The notes: generated from the sequence alone by a model not told the origin. A DNA stretch of 64,000 bases from Azonexus fungiphilus (GCF_003634965.1 NZ_RBXP01000019.1:62001-126000); one strand, 5' to 3'; shown: positions 33,267-42,240, counted from the stretch's first letter. Made by a program: numbers and translations.

Positions 33267-33839
33267 ATGAACGGCCCGGATCGTCTGCCCTGGCGCACGC
33301 TGCTCGGCGACGCGCTGCTCGCCGCCCCGGCGCGCGGCGCGGCGGCGGCCGATCTGAACCGGCCGTTGCTGGCCGCCCTGGTCGCCGGGCAGGCTGCCGG
33401 CGACGGCTGCCTGCCGGCCGACCTCGGCCTGGGCGAGGCGGTCTGGTGCCACCTGCTCGCCACCTATTTCCCCGGCCAGCAGCCGCAGCCGTACCAGCGC
33501 ACGGTCGAGCGCATTCCCGAATGGCCGGACCTGCAGCGCCTGCTGCTGGCCAATCGCGCCGCCACCAGCGCCTCCGAGCTGATCGTCGCCAGCATCGTCG
33601 CCACCGCCTGCGCCGGCCGCGACCATCTCTGGCAGGACCTCGGCCTGAGCAGCCGCGACCAGCTCAGCGAGCTGATGTGGCGCAACTTCCCCGGCCTGGC
33701 CCGGGCCAACAGCGGCGACATGAAATGGAAAAAATTCCTCTATCGCCAGTTCTGCGCCGAAGAAGGCATCTACGTCTGTCCCGCGCCCTCCTGCGGGGTC
33801 TGCAAGGATTATGCGAAATGTTTTGGACCGGAGAACTGA
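33267..33839 (+). CDS. nifQ: NifQ, molybdenum donor for FeMo-co synthesis
   Basis: 190 residues. The C-terminal Cys motif CPAPSCGVCKDYAKC (C-x4-C-x2-C-x5-C) is the diagnostic NifQ cluster site for a Mo-Fe-S cluster. A further conserved stretch is MKWKKFLYRQFCAEEGIYVC. NifQ delivers Mo to NifEN/NifH. draG begins 22 bp before its stop, so both belong to one transcript. Confidence 0.95.
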   Translation: MNGPDRLPWRTLLGDALLAAPARGAAAADLNRPLLAALVAGQAAGDGCLPADLGLGEAVWCHLLATYFPGQQPQPYQRTVERIPEWPDLQRLLLANRAATSASELIVASIVATACAGRDHLWQDLGLSSRDQLSELMWRNFPGLARANSGDMKWKKFLYRQFCAEEGIYVCPAPSCGVCKDYAKCFGPEN

Positions 33840-34771
33840 TCGCCCGCAACGCCCCCGTACGCCGCCGCGTCAGCAGCGAGCGGACGCCGCTGGTCGAACG
33901 CGCGGTTGCCGCCTACGTCGGCCTGGCGATCGGCGATGCGCTCGGTGCCACCGTCGAATTCATGACCCCCAAGGAAATCCGCGCCCACCACGGCGTGCAT
34001 GACCAGATCAGCGGCGGCGGCTGGCTGCGCCTGAAGCCCGGTCAGGTCACCGACGACACGACGATGGCCCTGGCCCTCGGCGAAGCCATCCTCGCCGCCG
34101 GCCGCGTCGACGCGCTCGCCATCGCCGACGCCTTCGACGCCTGGATGCGCGCCAAACCGGTCGACATCGGCAACACCGTCCGCCGCAACCTGGTCGCCTT
34201 CCGCACCAGTCGCAATCCGCAGGCGCCGGCGAGCGAGCACGACGCCGGCAACGGCGCTGCCATGCGCTGCCTGCCGGTGGCCCTGGCCTGTCACGGTCAA
34301 CCGCCGGAAACGGTCATTTCTGCCAGCCGCGCCCAGGCGCACGTCACCCACCACAACGCCCTTTCCGACGCCGCATGCGAGACGCTGATCTTCATGGTCC
34401 AGGACTTCCTCGCCGGTCGCAGCGCGCACGACGTCGAACGCCAGCGCCTCGGCCCGCTGGTCGCCGCCCACCCGGTCTTCGCCTGGGACCGCAAGCACTG
34501 CGAGAACCCCGGCGGTTACGTCGTGGACACGCTGCGGGCGGTTTTCCAGTCGTTCTACGCCACCGAGTGCTTCGAGGACTGCCTGATCGACATCGTCAAT
34601 CGCGGTGGCGACGCCGATACCACCGGCGCCATCGCCGGCATGCTCGCCGGCGCCCGTTACGGGCTGGCGGCGATCCCCCGGCGCTGGCTGCGCGCCCTCG
34701 ACGAAGTCACCCGGGTACGCTGCGAAAAACAGGCCGAAGCCCTGATCCGCCTTGCCGAAAGCCAGCACTGA
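33818..34771 (+). CDS. draG: DraG, dinitrogenase reductase-activating glycohydrolase
   Basis: 317 residues. It removes ADP-ribose from the Arg of NifH (R102 of the NifH encoded at 54534) and restores activity. The ADP-ribosylglycohydrolase features are VGLAIGDALGATVEFM (about 34-50), GQVTDDTTMALALGEA (metal-binding DDTT about 73-80) and IVNRGGDADTTGAIAGMLAG near the C-terminus. The start overlapping nifQ gives a 20-residue N-terminal extension compared with typical DraG; a later start cannot be excluded. The partner draT is 19 kb away and divergent from nifH, not adjacent as in Rhodospirillum. Confidence 0.94.
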   Translation: MFWTGELIARNAPVRRRVSSERTPLVERAVAAYVGLAIGDALGATVEFMTPKEIRAHHGVHDQISGGGWLRLKPGQVTDDTTMALALGEAILAAGRVDALAIADAFDAWMRAKPVDIGNTVRRNLVAFRTSRNPQAPASEHDAGNGAAMRCLPVALACHGQPPETVISASRAQAHVTHHNALSDAACETLIFMVQDFLAGRSAHDVERQRLGPLVAAHPVFAWDRKHCENPGGYVVDTLRAVFQSFYATECFEDCLIDIVNRGGDADTTGAIAGMLAGARYGLAAIPRRWLRALDEVTRVRCEKQAEALIRLAESQH

Positions 34772-34844
34772 CCGGGGCCGGTGACTTTTTCCGGCGAATT
34801 CGGTAAATTCCCGCGCCGCTCCCGTTCGCTTCCTTTTTCCGGCC

Positions 34845-35261
34845 ATGGCCCACAGCATCCAGATCGTTCATCGTCAGGACGACGACCGCGTCTTCATCGA
34901 CATGCCGGACAGCCCGGACAACCCCTGCATTTCCTGCGGCATCTGCTGCGCGCATTTCCGGGTTTCGTTCTACTGCGGCGAGCTCTCCGACGGCCTCGGC
35001 GGCTTCGTCCCGGCCGAACTGACCAGCAAGCTGACTCCGCTGATGGCCTGCATGAAGGGGACGGAGACCGGCCATGGACGCTGCATCGCGCTGCGCGGCG
35101 CGCTCGGCCAACCAGGCATCGCCTGCGCGATCTACGCCAACCGGCCGACGCCCTGCCGCGAATTCCCGACCTGGCTCGAAGACGGCACGCCCAACCCCGA
35201 CTGCCAGCGCCTGCGTGCCAGTATCGGCCTGCCGCCTCTGGCGGCACAACGACAGGATTGA
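34845..35261 (+). CDS. YkgJ-family cysteine cluster protein
   Basis: 138 residues with the zinc/iron-cluster type Cys pattern: NPCISCGICCAHFRV (about 25-39), C74-region KGTETGHGRCIALRG, and IACAIYANRPTPCREFP. The family is widespread and functionally uncertain; it probably binds a metal or Fe-S cluster. It lies 73 bp after draG, with no promoter recognised, so it may or may not be in the nif transcript. Confidence 0.85.
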   Translation: MAHSIQIVHRQDDDRVFIDMPDSPDNPCISCGICCAHFRVSFYCGELSDGLGGFVPAELTSKLTPLMACMKGTETGHGRCIALRGALGQPGIACAIYANRPTPCREFPTWLEDGTPNPDCQRLRASIGLPPLAAQRQD

Positions 35262-35292
35262 CAGGCCGGTACGTTCTGTTGCAAACGGTTAC

Positions 35293-35321
35293 TTGAACTC
35301 GCCCGGCCGGCTCCTTATTCT
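35293..35321 (+). promoter_or_regulatory. Candidate sigma-70 promoter for a small RNA
   Basis: TTGAAC and TATTCT separated by 17 bp, 35293-35298 and 35316-35321. Each hexamer matches consensus at about four positions. Confidence 0.5.
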
Positions 35322-35327
35322 GTGACT

Positions 35328-35433
35328 CATGTGCTGAACAGACATCAGCCCTGACGGTCAGACCTCCTCCCCCCAACCCCCCGGACCGTCCTGAAAGCCT
35401 CGTACTCCCCCGGTGCGAGGCTTTCGCCTTTTG
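35328..35433 (+). ncRNA. Candidate small RNA with a C-rich loop
   Basis: In the 218 bp between the YkgJ and RNase H-like genes a compact RNA of about 105 nt can be drawn. Hairpin 1 has a perfect 7 bp stem (GACGGTC at 35353-35359, GACCGTC at 35384-35390) closing a 24-nt loop composed almost only of C and T plus a few A (CCTCCTCCCCCCAACCCCCC). Hairpin 2 is an intrinsic terminator. A CCUCCUCCC loop is complementary to Shine-Dalgarno sequences and is a hallmark of several proteobacterial stress sRNAs. No protein frame explains the region. Confidence 0.65.
35394..35433 (+). terminator. Intrinsic terminator
   Basis: AAAGCCTCG (35394-35402) pairs with CGAGGCTTT (35416-35424), a perfect 9 bp stem with a 13-nt loop, followed by CGCCTTTTGT. 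It would end the candidate sRNA. Confidence 0.85.
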
Positions 35434-35479
35434 TGGCCGGCGTTTATCCTCGGGCTCCCGTTTTAGCGAGCCGCCAACG

Positions 35480-35965
35480 ATGGCCAGACGCAAGAAGAAA
35501 CCACCGCCGCGCATCATCCATCTCTCGCCCGGCGCGCTGCCGACCCGGCTGGTGGCAGACACCGCCGGCCGCTGCCTGGTCTTCAGCGACGCCAGCTGCC
35601 TGCGCCAGGGCGGCCTGGCAGCGGTCTTCTACGCCAGCGACGCGGCAGCGCCGCAGGTCGTTACCCGCAGCGTCGCCGCCGCCGGCAGCAACCAGCTCGA
35701 ACTGCACGCCGCGCTGCTGGCGCTCGAACAGGCCGCGCTGCTGTTTCCCGGGATGCCGCTGGCCTTGTTTTCCGACAACCGTGACACGGTCGACCGCCTG
35801 AATCGGGCAAAAATGCTCGGCCTGGCGCAGGATCCGGAACTCGCCCGGCTGCAGCCGGCGACCGGGATGTTCACGGTCGACACCGAAATTCGCTGGATTC
35901 CCGGCCACGGCAGCTGCCGCGGCAACGCCGAGGCCGACCGCCAGGCACGTCAGGCAGCGAGCTGA
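35480..35965 (+). CDS. RNase H-like protein
   Basis: 161 residues. The fold's acidic residues can be placed: VFSDASCLRQGG (Asp, about 34), NQLELHAALLALEQA (Glu, about 73), ALFSDNRDTVDRLN (Asp, about 98) and the C-terminal GHGSCRGNAEADRQA (His and Asp). The basic start (ARRKKKPPPR) is reminiscent of nucleic-acid-binding extensions. It may degrade RNA in RNA-DNA hybrids or be a divergent member with another role; similarity to RnhA is weak outside the motifs. It overlaps the convergent LysR gene by 16 bp. Confidence 0.75.
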   Translation: MARRKKKPPPRIIHLSPGALPTRLVADTAGRCLVFSDASCLRQGGLAAVFYASDAAAPQVVTRSVAAAGSNQLELHAALLALEQAALLFPGMPLALFSDNRDTVDRLNRAKMLGLAQDPELARLQPATGMFTVDTEIRWIPGHGSCRGNAEADRQARQAAS

Positions 35966-36810
35966 GCTGGCGCCTGTGCCAGGGCCGCGGCCAGCGTGCG
36001 CATCGCCGCCAGTTGCGGCGCCTCGCGCAGGCGGATCATGCCGGTCGGCACCCGGCCGATCTCCGGCGGCACCGCCTCGATCACCAGTTCATCGGCGAGC
36101 GGCGACTGCTCAACGACCCGCCGCGGCATCAGCGTCCAGCCGAGACCGACCGCGACGCAGCCGAGGATGCCCTCGAGTGTGCCGAACTCCATCGCATCGG
36201 CCAGCGCGTGCCCCTGGCTGCGCTGCCAGGCGAGCGCCCGGGTGCGGTAGGCGCAACCCTCGCGGAAGAGGATCAGCGGCTGCTGGCGGGGATCGCTGCC
36301 GGCGGCGTGCACCTGGACCAGTTCCTCGACGATCAGCTCGTCGAAGACCAGTTCGGGGTGGACGACCGGCCCGGCGACGAAGGCGCAGTCGAGCTTGTGA
36401 TGGACGATACGCTCGGCGAGCGCGGCGCTGGTATCGGTGAACACCCGCAGTTCGAGGCCGCGATGGCCGGCGCGCACGGCCTTCAGCGCCCGCGGCAGGT
36501 GCAGCGCGGCGAAGGTTTCCATCGCCCCGATGCGCAGCTCGCCGGCACTCTCGCCGACCAGGCGCACCGCCGCCGCGGTCTGCCGCTCGAGCATCAGCAT
36601 CCGCCGCGCGTAGTCGAGCAGGACGCGCCCCGACGGCGCCAGCTCGAGGCCGCGCCCCTTGCGAATGAACAGTTCGGTACCGAGTTCCTCCTCGAGCCGG
36701 CGGATGCGCCCGGTGACGTTGGACTGGACGGTGTTGAGCTTGCGCGAGGCGGCGAGGATGCCGCCTTCCTCGACGACGGCCTGGAAGGTACGCAGCGAGA
36801 GGAGTTCCAT
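35950..36810 (-). CDS. LysR-family transcriptional regulator
   Basis: 286 residues. HTH at the N-terminus (LSLRTFQAVVEEGGILAASRKLNTVQSNVTGRIRRLEEEL), then a substrate-binding-like effector domain. The ATG at 36810 has GGAGAT about 8 nt upstream and is preferred to a TTG at 36822. It is divergent from the MFS gene at 36908 across 97 bp, so it probably controls that transporter. Confidence 0.9.
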   Translation of the reverse strand: MELLSLRTFQAVVEEGGILAASRKLNTVQSNVTGRIRRLEEELGTELFIRKGRGLELAPSGRVLLDYARRMLMLERQTAAAVRLVGESAGELRIGAMETFAALHLPRALKAVRAGHRGLELRVFTDTSAALAERIVHHKLDCAFVAGPVVHPELVFDELIVEELVQVHAAGSDPRQQPLILFREGCAYRTRALAWQRSQGHALADAMEFGTLEGILGCVAVGLGWTLMPRRVVEQSPLADELVIEAVPPEIGRVPTGMIRLREAPQLAAMRTLAAALAQAPAQLAA

Positions 36811-36907
36811 ACCTATCTCCAATAAGAAACGGTGCGTTCTTGATAAATCATTTGTTGAGATAGCTTAGCGCGTTTATCTTGCCCCTCACAACAACAAGGA
36901 GACACAC

Positions 36908-38101
36908 ATGGACAAGGATCGCCTGAAGGTTCTCGGTGCCGGCATATTCAGCCTGCTGCTCGGACTCGGCGTCGCCCGCTTCGCCTATACGCCGCTGCTG
37001 CCGCTGATGCAGGCCCAGGCCGGTCTCGGCGTCGCCGACGCCGGCTGGCTGGCGGCAATCAACTACGGCGGCTACCTGAGCGGCGCGCTGCTCGCCGCGC
37101 TGATCGGCGACCTCGTGCTCAAGGACCGGCTCTACCGCCTCGGCCTGCTCCTGGCCGTCGCCAGCACGGCGCTGATGGGCCTGGCCAGCGACCCGCTGTT
37201 GTGGGCGCTGTCGCGCTTCGTCGCCGGCCTGAGCAGCGCCGCGGCAATGCTGTTCGGCACCGGCCTGATCCTCAACTGGCTGATCCGCCACCATCACCGC
37301 AGCGAACTGGGCATCCACTTCGCCGGCGTCGGCCTCGGCATCGCCGGCTGCGCCGCCGCCGTCGCCGTCATGCAGCAGTGGCTCGACTGGCGCCAGCAAT
37401 GGTTCGCCCTGACCGCCCTCGGCGCCCTGCTGGCGATCCCGGCCTGGCGCTGGCTGCCGCCGCCGGACACCAGCGGCGTCACGCGCAGCGGCGAGAAACT
37501 CGAGGACAATCCGCCCTCGCCGCTGTTCCTGCGCGTCTTCCTCGCCGCCTATTTCTGCGCCGGCGTCGGCTACGTGATCAGCGCCACCTTCATCGTCGCC
37601 ATCGTCGATCGCCTGCCCGGGCTCGCCGGCAACGGTACCCTGGTCTTCCTCGCGCTCGGCGTGGCGGCAGCGCCGGCCTGCATCGTCTGGGACCTGATCG
37701 CACGGCGCAGCGGCGAACTCAACGCGCTGATCCTGGCGGCCCTGCTCCAGGTCGCCGGCATCCTGCTGCCGCTGGCCGGCGGGCTGGCCGCGGCACTGGC
37801 CGGGGCGATGCTGTTCGGTGGCACCTTCATCGGCATGGTCAGTCTGGTGCTGACCATGGCCGGCCGCTACTACCCGACCAGGCCGGCCAAGATGATGGGC
37901 AAGATGACGCTTTCCTACGGTGCCGCGCAGATCCTGGCACCGGCGATCACCGGCTGGCTGGCTGCCGGTCGGGCCGGCGACTACGCCATCGGACTCTACC
38001 TGGCGGCGGCGGTGATGCTGCTCGGCAGCGCGCTGCTTTTCGCACTCAAGGCGGTCGAGCGACGCGGCGCGCGCCTGCGCGTCGCCGGCGAATTCGCCTA
38101 G
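36908..38101 (+). CDS. YbfB/YjiJ-family MFS transporter
   Basis: 397 residues, about 12 hydrophobic helices. The family opening GLGVARFAYTPLLPLMQAQAGLG is visible in the first helix, and NYGGYLSGALLAAL follows. The cytoplasmic loop between the halves lies about 185-200. Substrate unknown. It ends in CTAG: its TAG stop overlaps, on the opposite strand, the TAG of the GGDEF/EAL gene, so the genes are convergent with a shared stop. Divergent LysR gene upstream. Confidence 0.9.
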   Translation: MDKDRLKVLGAGIFSLLLGLGVARFAYTPLLPLMQAQAGLGVADAGWLAAINYGGYLSGALLAALIGDLVLKDRLYRLGLLLAVASTALMGLASDPLLWALSRFVAGLSSAAAMLFGTGLILNWLIRHHHRSELGIHFAGVGLGIAGCAAAVAVMQQWLDWRQQWFALTALGALLAIPAWRWLPPPDTSGVTRSGEKLEDNPPSPLFLRVFLAAYFCAGVGYVISATFIVAIVDRLPGLAGNGTLVFLALGVAAAPACIVWDLIARRSGELNALILAALLQVAGILLPLAGGLAAALAGAMLFGGTFIGMVSLVLTMAGRYYPTRPAKMMGKMTLSYGAAQILAPAITGWLAAGRAGDYAIGLYLAAAVMLLGSALLFALKAVERRGARLRVAGEFA

Positions 38102-41091
38102 CGCTGGCGGGCGGCGACCAGCGCCGGGATCGCCGCCGCCGGCACCGCCGGGCTGCAGTAGAACCCCTGGTACTCGTCGCAGCGGTGGCTGCGCAGGAAG
38201 GCCAGCTGGCCCTCGCTCTCGACGCCTTCGGCAATCACCTTGTGCTCGAGCTCGGCGGCGATGCCGATGACCATGCGCACGATCGCGGCGTCGTTGGCAC
38301 TGGTTTCGAGATCGCGGACGAAGGCACGGTCGATCTTGATCTTGTCGATCGGGAAGCGCTTCAGGTACGACAGGCTGGAGTAGCCGGTGCCGAAGTCGTC
38401 GATCGACATGCCGACGCCGATCGCCTTCAGGGCTTCCATCAGCTTGACCACGCGCTCGGGGTCCTCGACGATGACGCTCTCGGTGATCTCGAGTTCGAGC
38501 CAGGGCGCCGGCAGGCCGGTGCGTTCAAGCACCTCGCGCACCAGCGCGACAATGTCGGCGCCGTGAAACTGGATCGCCGACAGGTTGACCGCCATCACCT
38601 TCGGCGGCATGCCGGCGTCCAGCCAGGCCTTGTTCTGGCGGCAGGCCTCTTCCAGCACCCAGGCGCCGATCGGCAGGATCAGCCGGCTCTCCTCGGCGAT
38701 CGGGATGAAGCACGCCGGCGAGACCATGCCGAGTTCGGGATGGCGCCAGCGCAGCAGGCTTTCGAAGCCGACGATCTCACCGCTGCCGAGATCGACCTGG
38801 GGCTGGTAGTGCAGCTCGAGTTCGCCCCGCGCCAGCGCACCGCGCAAATCGCTCTCGAGGCGCAGGCGCTCGGCCAGGCGCTGGTTCATGTCGGCCGAAA
38901 AGAAGCGGAAGCTGCTCTGGCCGGAATCGCGCGTGTGGTGCAGCGCGGCGTCGGCGTTGCGCAACAGCGTCGCGACTTCGTCGCCGTCGTCGAACAGGCG
39001 GCAGATGCCGGCACTGGCGCTGAAGACGACGTCGCTGCCCTCGACCGCGATCGGCCGGGCGAGGTTCTCCAGCAGCTTGCGGATGAAGACTTCCGGACAG
39101 CCCCGGCCGTCTTCGGCGGCGACCAGTACGCCGAACTGGTCGCCGCCGAGCCGACCGAGCGCATCGCCGTCGCCGAGCGAACGACTCAGGCGCACCGCCA
39201 TCCGGCGCAGCACGGCGTCGCCGGCAGCATGCCCGAAGGCATCGTTGATCCGGCTCAACTGGTCGTCGAGATCGATCAGCAGCAGCATGCCGCGGCGGCC
39301 GCCGGCCAGCCACTCGTCGATCAGCCGCGAGAAGCCCAGGCGATTCGGCAGCGCCGTCAGCTGGTCGAAATGGGTCAGCGATTCGATGCGCGCCTCGGCC
39401 GCCTTGCGTTCGCTCAAGTCGGTGACGAACACCGACCAGTTGACGATGTCGCCGCCATCGTTACGGATCGCATTGATCAGGCACTCGATCGGCAGCAGGC
39501 TGCCGTCCTTGCGCATCGCCCGCAATTCGCCCTGCCAGCGGCCCTGGGTTTCCAGCGTGGCGATGATCGCGGCCAGCGTCGCCGGTTCCTCGAAACTGTC
39601 GACGAAGAAACGCGGCAGACGGCCCTTCAGTTCGTCGAGCGTGTAGCCGCTGATTTCGGTCACCGCCCGGTTGACCGTCAGCACCTGGCGATCGCGGTCG
39701 AGAATCAGCACCGCATCGCTGGCATGATCGAAGAAATGGGTGATCAGGCGTTGCCGCTCCTCGGCCTCGAAGCGCTCGCTCATGTCCCAGGCGACGCCGG
39801 CCAGGCCGCGCGCTTCGCCGGCATCGCCATAGACCGGCACGCGCAGGAACTCGAACGGACGCAGGCAGCCCTGCAGCTGCAGCCAGACCAGCTGGCGCAC
39901 CGGTGCGCCCTTGCGATAGACGGCGAGCTGGCCGTCACGCAAGCGCCTGGCCTCGTCCGGCGGGAACAGAATGTCGACCGTACTGCCCACCACCTGATCC
40001 ATCGGGCGCTGCAAATATCGGCAAAAAGCCTCGTTGACCGCCAGAAAGCGGCCGTCGTTGTCGAGCAGCCAGGCCGGATCGGGAATCGAGTCGAGCAGCG
40101 CCCGCGCCTCGCGCGATTTTTCCTCGAAAGCCCGGGTCATCCGCGCCGCCAGCGCCTCGGCCTCGCGGTAGCCGCGCGACCATGCGCGCAACAGCGCCAG
40201 CAGCGCGGCTAGCAGGACCAGGCCGAGAACGCCGTAAATGGCGGCGCGGCGCTGCCACTCGGCGAGCACGTCGGCCTCGGCAAAGCCGACGGTGAATACG
40301 AAGGGCTGATCGGCAACCTGGCGGTAGCTGAAAATGCGCGCCTCGCCATCAAGCCGTGCCTGACGGCGGAAGGCGCCGGCCGGTTCGCCGGCGGCCAGGC
40401 GGGCCGGGATCGGGCTGTCGAGGAGGCGCAGCCCTTGCTGAGACGGCAGTTGCGGCCAGCGCGCGAAGAGCGCCATGTCGCGGCTCCACAGGGCGACGAT
40501 GCCGCTGCGTCCGAGATCGAGTCCCTGGTAGTAATGCTCGAAGTAATCGGCACGCAGCGTCGCCAGCACGATGCCGGCAAAATTGCCGGCGGCATCGTCG
40601 ATGCGCCGGGCGAAGACGATGACGACGTCGCCGGTGACCCGGGAAACGATCGGCTCGGAGATCACCAGGCCGGCGCCAGCCTCGCTGCGCAGGCGGACGA
40701 AATAGTCGCGGTCGCCGATGTTGACTGCGGCCAGCGTGCCGCTGGCGTCGTAGAGGTAGTTGCCGCGGGCGTCGGCGACGCGGAAGCTGTGCACTTCGGG
40801 GAAGGCCGCCTGGTAGCGGCGCAGCTCGGCCTCGACCTGAGCGCGCGGCTGGCGCTCGAGCACCGCGCCCCGGAGACGCGTCGAAAAATCGAGCAGATGC
40901 TGGTCGATCTGCCGGACCGAGGCGAGGAAATGGCCTTCGAGCAGCGTGCTCAGCGTGCCGCCGAGGCGTTCGGCCGAGGCGATCTCGCGCTCCCGCGATT
41001 GCTGCAGGTCAAGGACGACCCAGCCGAGCAGACCGAAAAAAATGGCGGCAACGAAGAACGCACCGAAACGCCAAGACCATTTCGCCGCCAT
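38098..41091 (-). CDS. Membrane c-di-GMP signalling protein: Cache-PAS-PAS-GGDEF-EAL
   Basis: 997 residues. One transmembrane segment near 8-28, a periplasmic double-Cache-type sensor region about 30-280, a second membrane segment about 285-305, two PAS domains about 330-570, a GGDEF domain with RLGGDQFGVLV (Q in place of E in the signature), and an EAL domain about 740-990 with GFESLLRWRHP (E-S-L instead of E-A-L) and intact DDFGTGYSSLSYLKRFP and EITES motifs. The changed GGDEF Glu suggests weak or absent cyclase activity; phosphodiesterase function is likelier. Not in an operon. Confidence 0.93.
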   Translation of the reverse strand: MAAKWSWRFGAFFVAAIFFGLLGWVVLDLQQSREREIASAERLGGTLSTLLEGHFLASVRQIDQHLLDFSTRLRGAVLERQPRAQVEAELRRYQAAFPEVHSFRVADARGNYLYDASGTLAAVNIGDRDYFVRLRSEAGAGLVISEPIVSRVTGDVVIVFARRIDDAAGNFAGIVLATLRADYFEHYYQGLDLGRSGIVALWSRDMALFARWPQLPSQQGLRLLDSPIPARLAAGEPAGAFRRQARLDGEARIFSYRQVADQPFVFTVGFAEADVLAEWQRRAAIYGVLGLVLLAALLALLRAWSRGYREAEALAARMTRAFEEKSREARALLDSIPDPAWLLDNDGRFLAVNEAFCRYLQRPMDQVVGSTVDILFPPDEARRLRDGQLAVYRKGAPVRQLVWLQLQGCLRPFEFLRVPVYGDAGEARGLAGVAWDMSERFEAEERQRLITHFFDHASDAVLILDRDRQVLTVNRAVTEISGYTLDELKGRLPRFFVDSFEEPATLAAIIATLETQGRWQGELRAMRKDGSLLPIECLINAIRNDGGDIVNWSVFVTDLSERKAAEARIESLTHFDQLTALPNRLGFSRLIDEWLAGGRRGMLLLIDLDDQLSRINDAFGHAAGDAVLRRMAVRLSRSLGDGDALGRLGGDQFGVLVAAEDGRGCPEVFIRKLLENLARPIAVEGSDVVFSASAGICRLFDDGDEVATLLRNADAALHHTRDSGQSSFRFFSADMNQRLAERLRLESDLRGALARGELELHYQPQVDLGSGEIVGFESLLRWRHPELGMVSPACFIPIAEESRLILPIGAWVLEEACRQNKAWLDAGMPPKVMAVNLSAIQFHGADIVALVREVLERTGLPAPWLELEITESVIVEDPERVVKLMEALKAIGVGMSIDDFGTGYSSLSYLKRFPIDKIKIDRAFVRDLETSANDAAIVRMVIGIAAELEHKVIAEGVESEGQLAFLRSHRCDEYQGFYCSPAVPAAAIPALVAARQR

Positions 41092-41191
41092 TCACTTCCC
41101 CTGAAGATTTGTAAGAGTTGCTTTTTTTCGCGAGTCTACCACGCAAAAGCCGCATCCCCCCGGCATTTCCCCAGGTGACAAAAGCCTTTTT

Positions 41192-41575
41192 TCAGGACTG
41201 GCCGGTGGCCTTCAGGCGAGCCGCCAGCGCCGCGTCCATGGTCGCTGCATGCGTCACAAACCATTCCGGCAGGCCGCGCACGTAGTCGCGTGCCAGCCTG
41301 AGCCGGCCGGCGGCGACGGCGCGGCCGAAATGGGCGAGTTCGCCGAGCACGCGCAGATGCTCGCCGTGGTGCTCGCCGATCGCCGGGAAGCGGCAGGCCT
41401 TCATCAGCCGGCCCTCGTGCTCGAAATGGCGGCGGCTGTGCTCGACCAGTTCGGCGAACAGCCCCGGGAAAGCCGCGTCGTCGGCGACTGCCAGGGCGTC
41501 CACAAGGGCGACGAATTCGCCGTGGGTGGCGTCCATGGCCGCCACCCCGAGCGTGAAGCGCTCGTCCCAGGGCAT
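41192..41575 (-). CDS. Bacteriohemerythrin (O2-binding non-heme diiron protein)
   Basis: 127 residues with hemerythrin ligands in order: DATHGEFVALVD, HSRRHFEHEGRLMKA (H-x3-H...E), GEHHGEHLRVL (H..H) and the C-terminal FVTHAATMDAAL (H-x4-D). Such proteins bind O2 reversibly and can supply or buffer it. The ATG overlaps the stop of the preceding unknown gene (ATGA), so it shares that gene's nif-type promoter. Confidence 0.93.
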   Translation of the reverse strand: MPWDERFTLGVAAMDATHGEFVALVDALAVADDAAFPGLFAELVEHSRRHFEHEGRLMKACRFPAIGEHHGEHLRVLGELAHFGRAVAAGRLRLARDYVRGLPEWFVTHAATMDAALAARLKATGQS

Positions 41576-42129
41576 CAGACGGCGCCGTGGTTCACGCGCT
41601 TGTTGTTGTTGGTGCGGGTCAGTTCCAGCTCGACCGTCGATTCGGCGAACTTGTACTTGTTGCCCTTGAGCGCGTTGTACATCGTGACCACCTTCTCGGC
41701 CGCGCCCTGACCCTTGAAATCGCTCTTGTCGAGCGCCGCCAGGTCGCCCAGTTCGTTCCAGGTCATGCCCTGGACCAGGGGAATGAATACGGCCCTGGCG
41801 CCGTTCACATCGGCGATGAAGGGATTGTCGATGTTGACGACGAAGAGGATGACCAGCGTCTCGGCGGTGATGTCGGCACCGAACTTGTCGATGAAGCCGT
41901 GGTAGTACTGGAACTCGTCGAGCGAGCCGGAGATGAACAGCAGCTTGTCGCCGTCGGCCAGCGCGATGGCCTGCTTCATGACTTCGACCGGCGGTTTGCG
42001 GCGGCCCTGGTCGTCGGCGATCTCGCCTTCGGTGACGACCAGTTCGCCGCGATAGGCGGCGATGCTGCCGCTGGCGACTTCCTTGAAATTGGCGTTGAAG
42101 AAGAGCGGTTCGTAGCGATCGAGCAACAT
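41575..42129 (-). CDS. Unknown protein, NifA-controlled, operon partner of bacteriohemerythrin
   Basis: 184 residues, not recognised from sequence. It begins LLDRYEPLFFNANFKEVASG; the middle has KLLFISGSLDEFQYYHGFIDKFG and hydrophobic TLVILFVVNIDNPFIAD, then VFIPLVQGMTWNELGDL and a basic C-terminus (ELTRTNNNKRVNHGAV). No Cys, no transmembrane helix, no known cofactor motif. The frame continues far upstream but the ATG at 42129 is near the sigma-54 promoter. Control with nif genes and coupling to hemerythrin suggest a role in oxygen handling or nitrogenase care, which is inference only. Confidence 0.85.
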   Translation of the reverse strand: MLLDRYEPLFFNANFKEVASGSIAAYRGELVVTEGEIADDQGRRKPPVEVMKQAIALADGDKLLFISGSLDEFQYYHGFIDKFGADITAETLVILFVVNIDNPFIADVNGARAVFIPLVQGMTWNELGDLAALDKSDFKGQGAAEKVVTMYNALKGNKYKFAESTVELELTRTNNNKRVNHGAV

Positions 42130-42175
42130 GTGTTTTTTCCTTCCCTGAGTTGAAATTGTCCTGGTATCCGGGATT

Positions 42176-42191
42176 AGCAATTTCCTTGCCG
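42176..42191 (-). promoter_or_regulatory. Sigma-54 promoter of the unknown gene-hemerythrin operon
   Basis: Minus strand CGGCAAGGAAATTGCT: GG and GC in register, TTGCT perfect, first base of the -24 box and the C of TGGCACG differ. About 47 bp upstream of the ATG. Confidence 0.8.
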
Positions 42192-42212
42192 CGCTGGAAA
42201 TCGCCTGTTTAC

Positions 42213-42240
42213 GAGGGTCGACCGTCAAATCCGGGGAAAA
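42213..42240. repeat. Partial copy of the GGTCGACC / AAATCCGGG element
   Basis: GGGTCGACCGTCAAATCCGG resembles the core and right arm at 15345-15366, lying between the nif-type promoter and the NifA site of the unknown gene operon. The left arm is not conserved. Confidence 0.45.

Noticed and set aside
37201..40212. 1003-codon open frame on the plus strand
   Set aside because: Antisense shadow of the MFS and GGDEF/EAL genes, with Arg/Asp/Gln-rich sequence and no motif.
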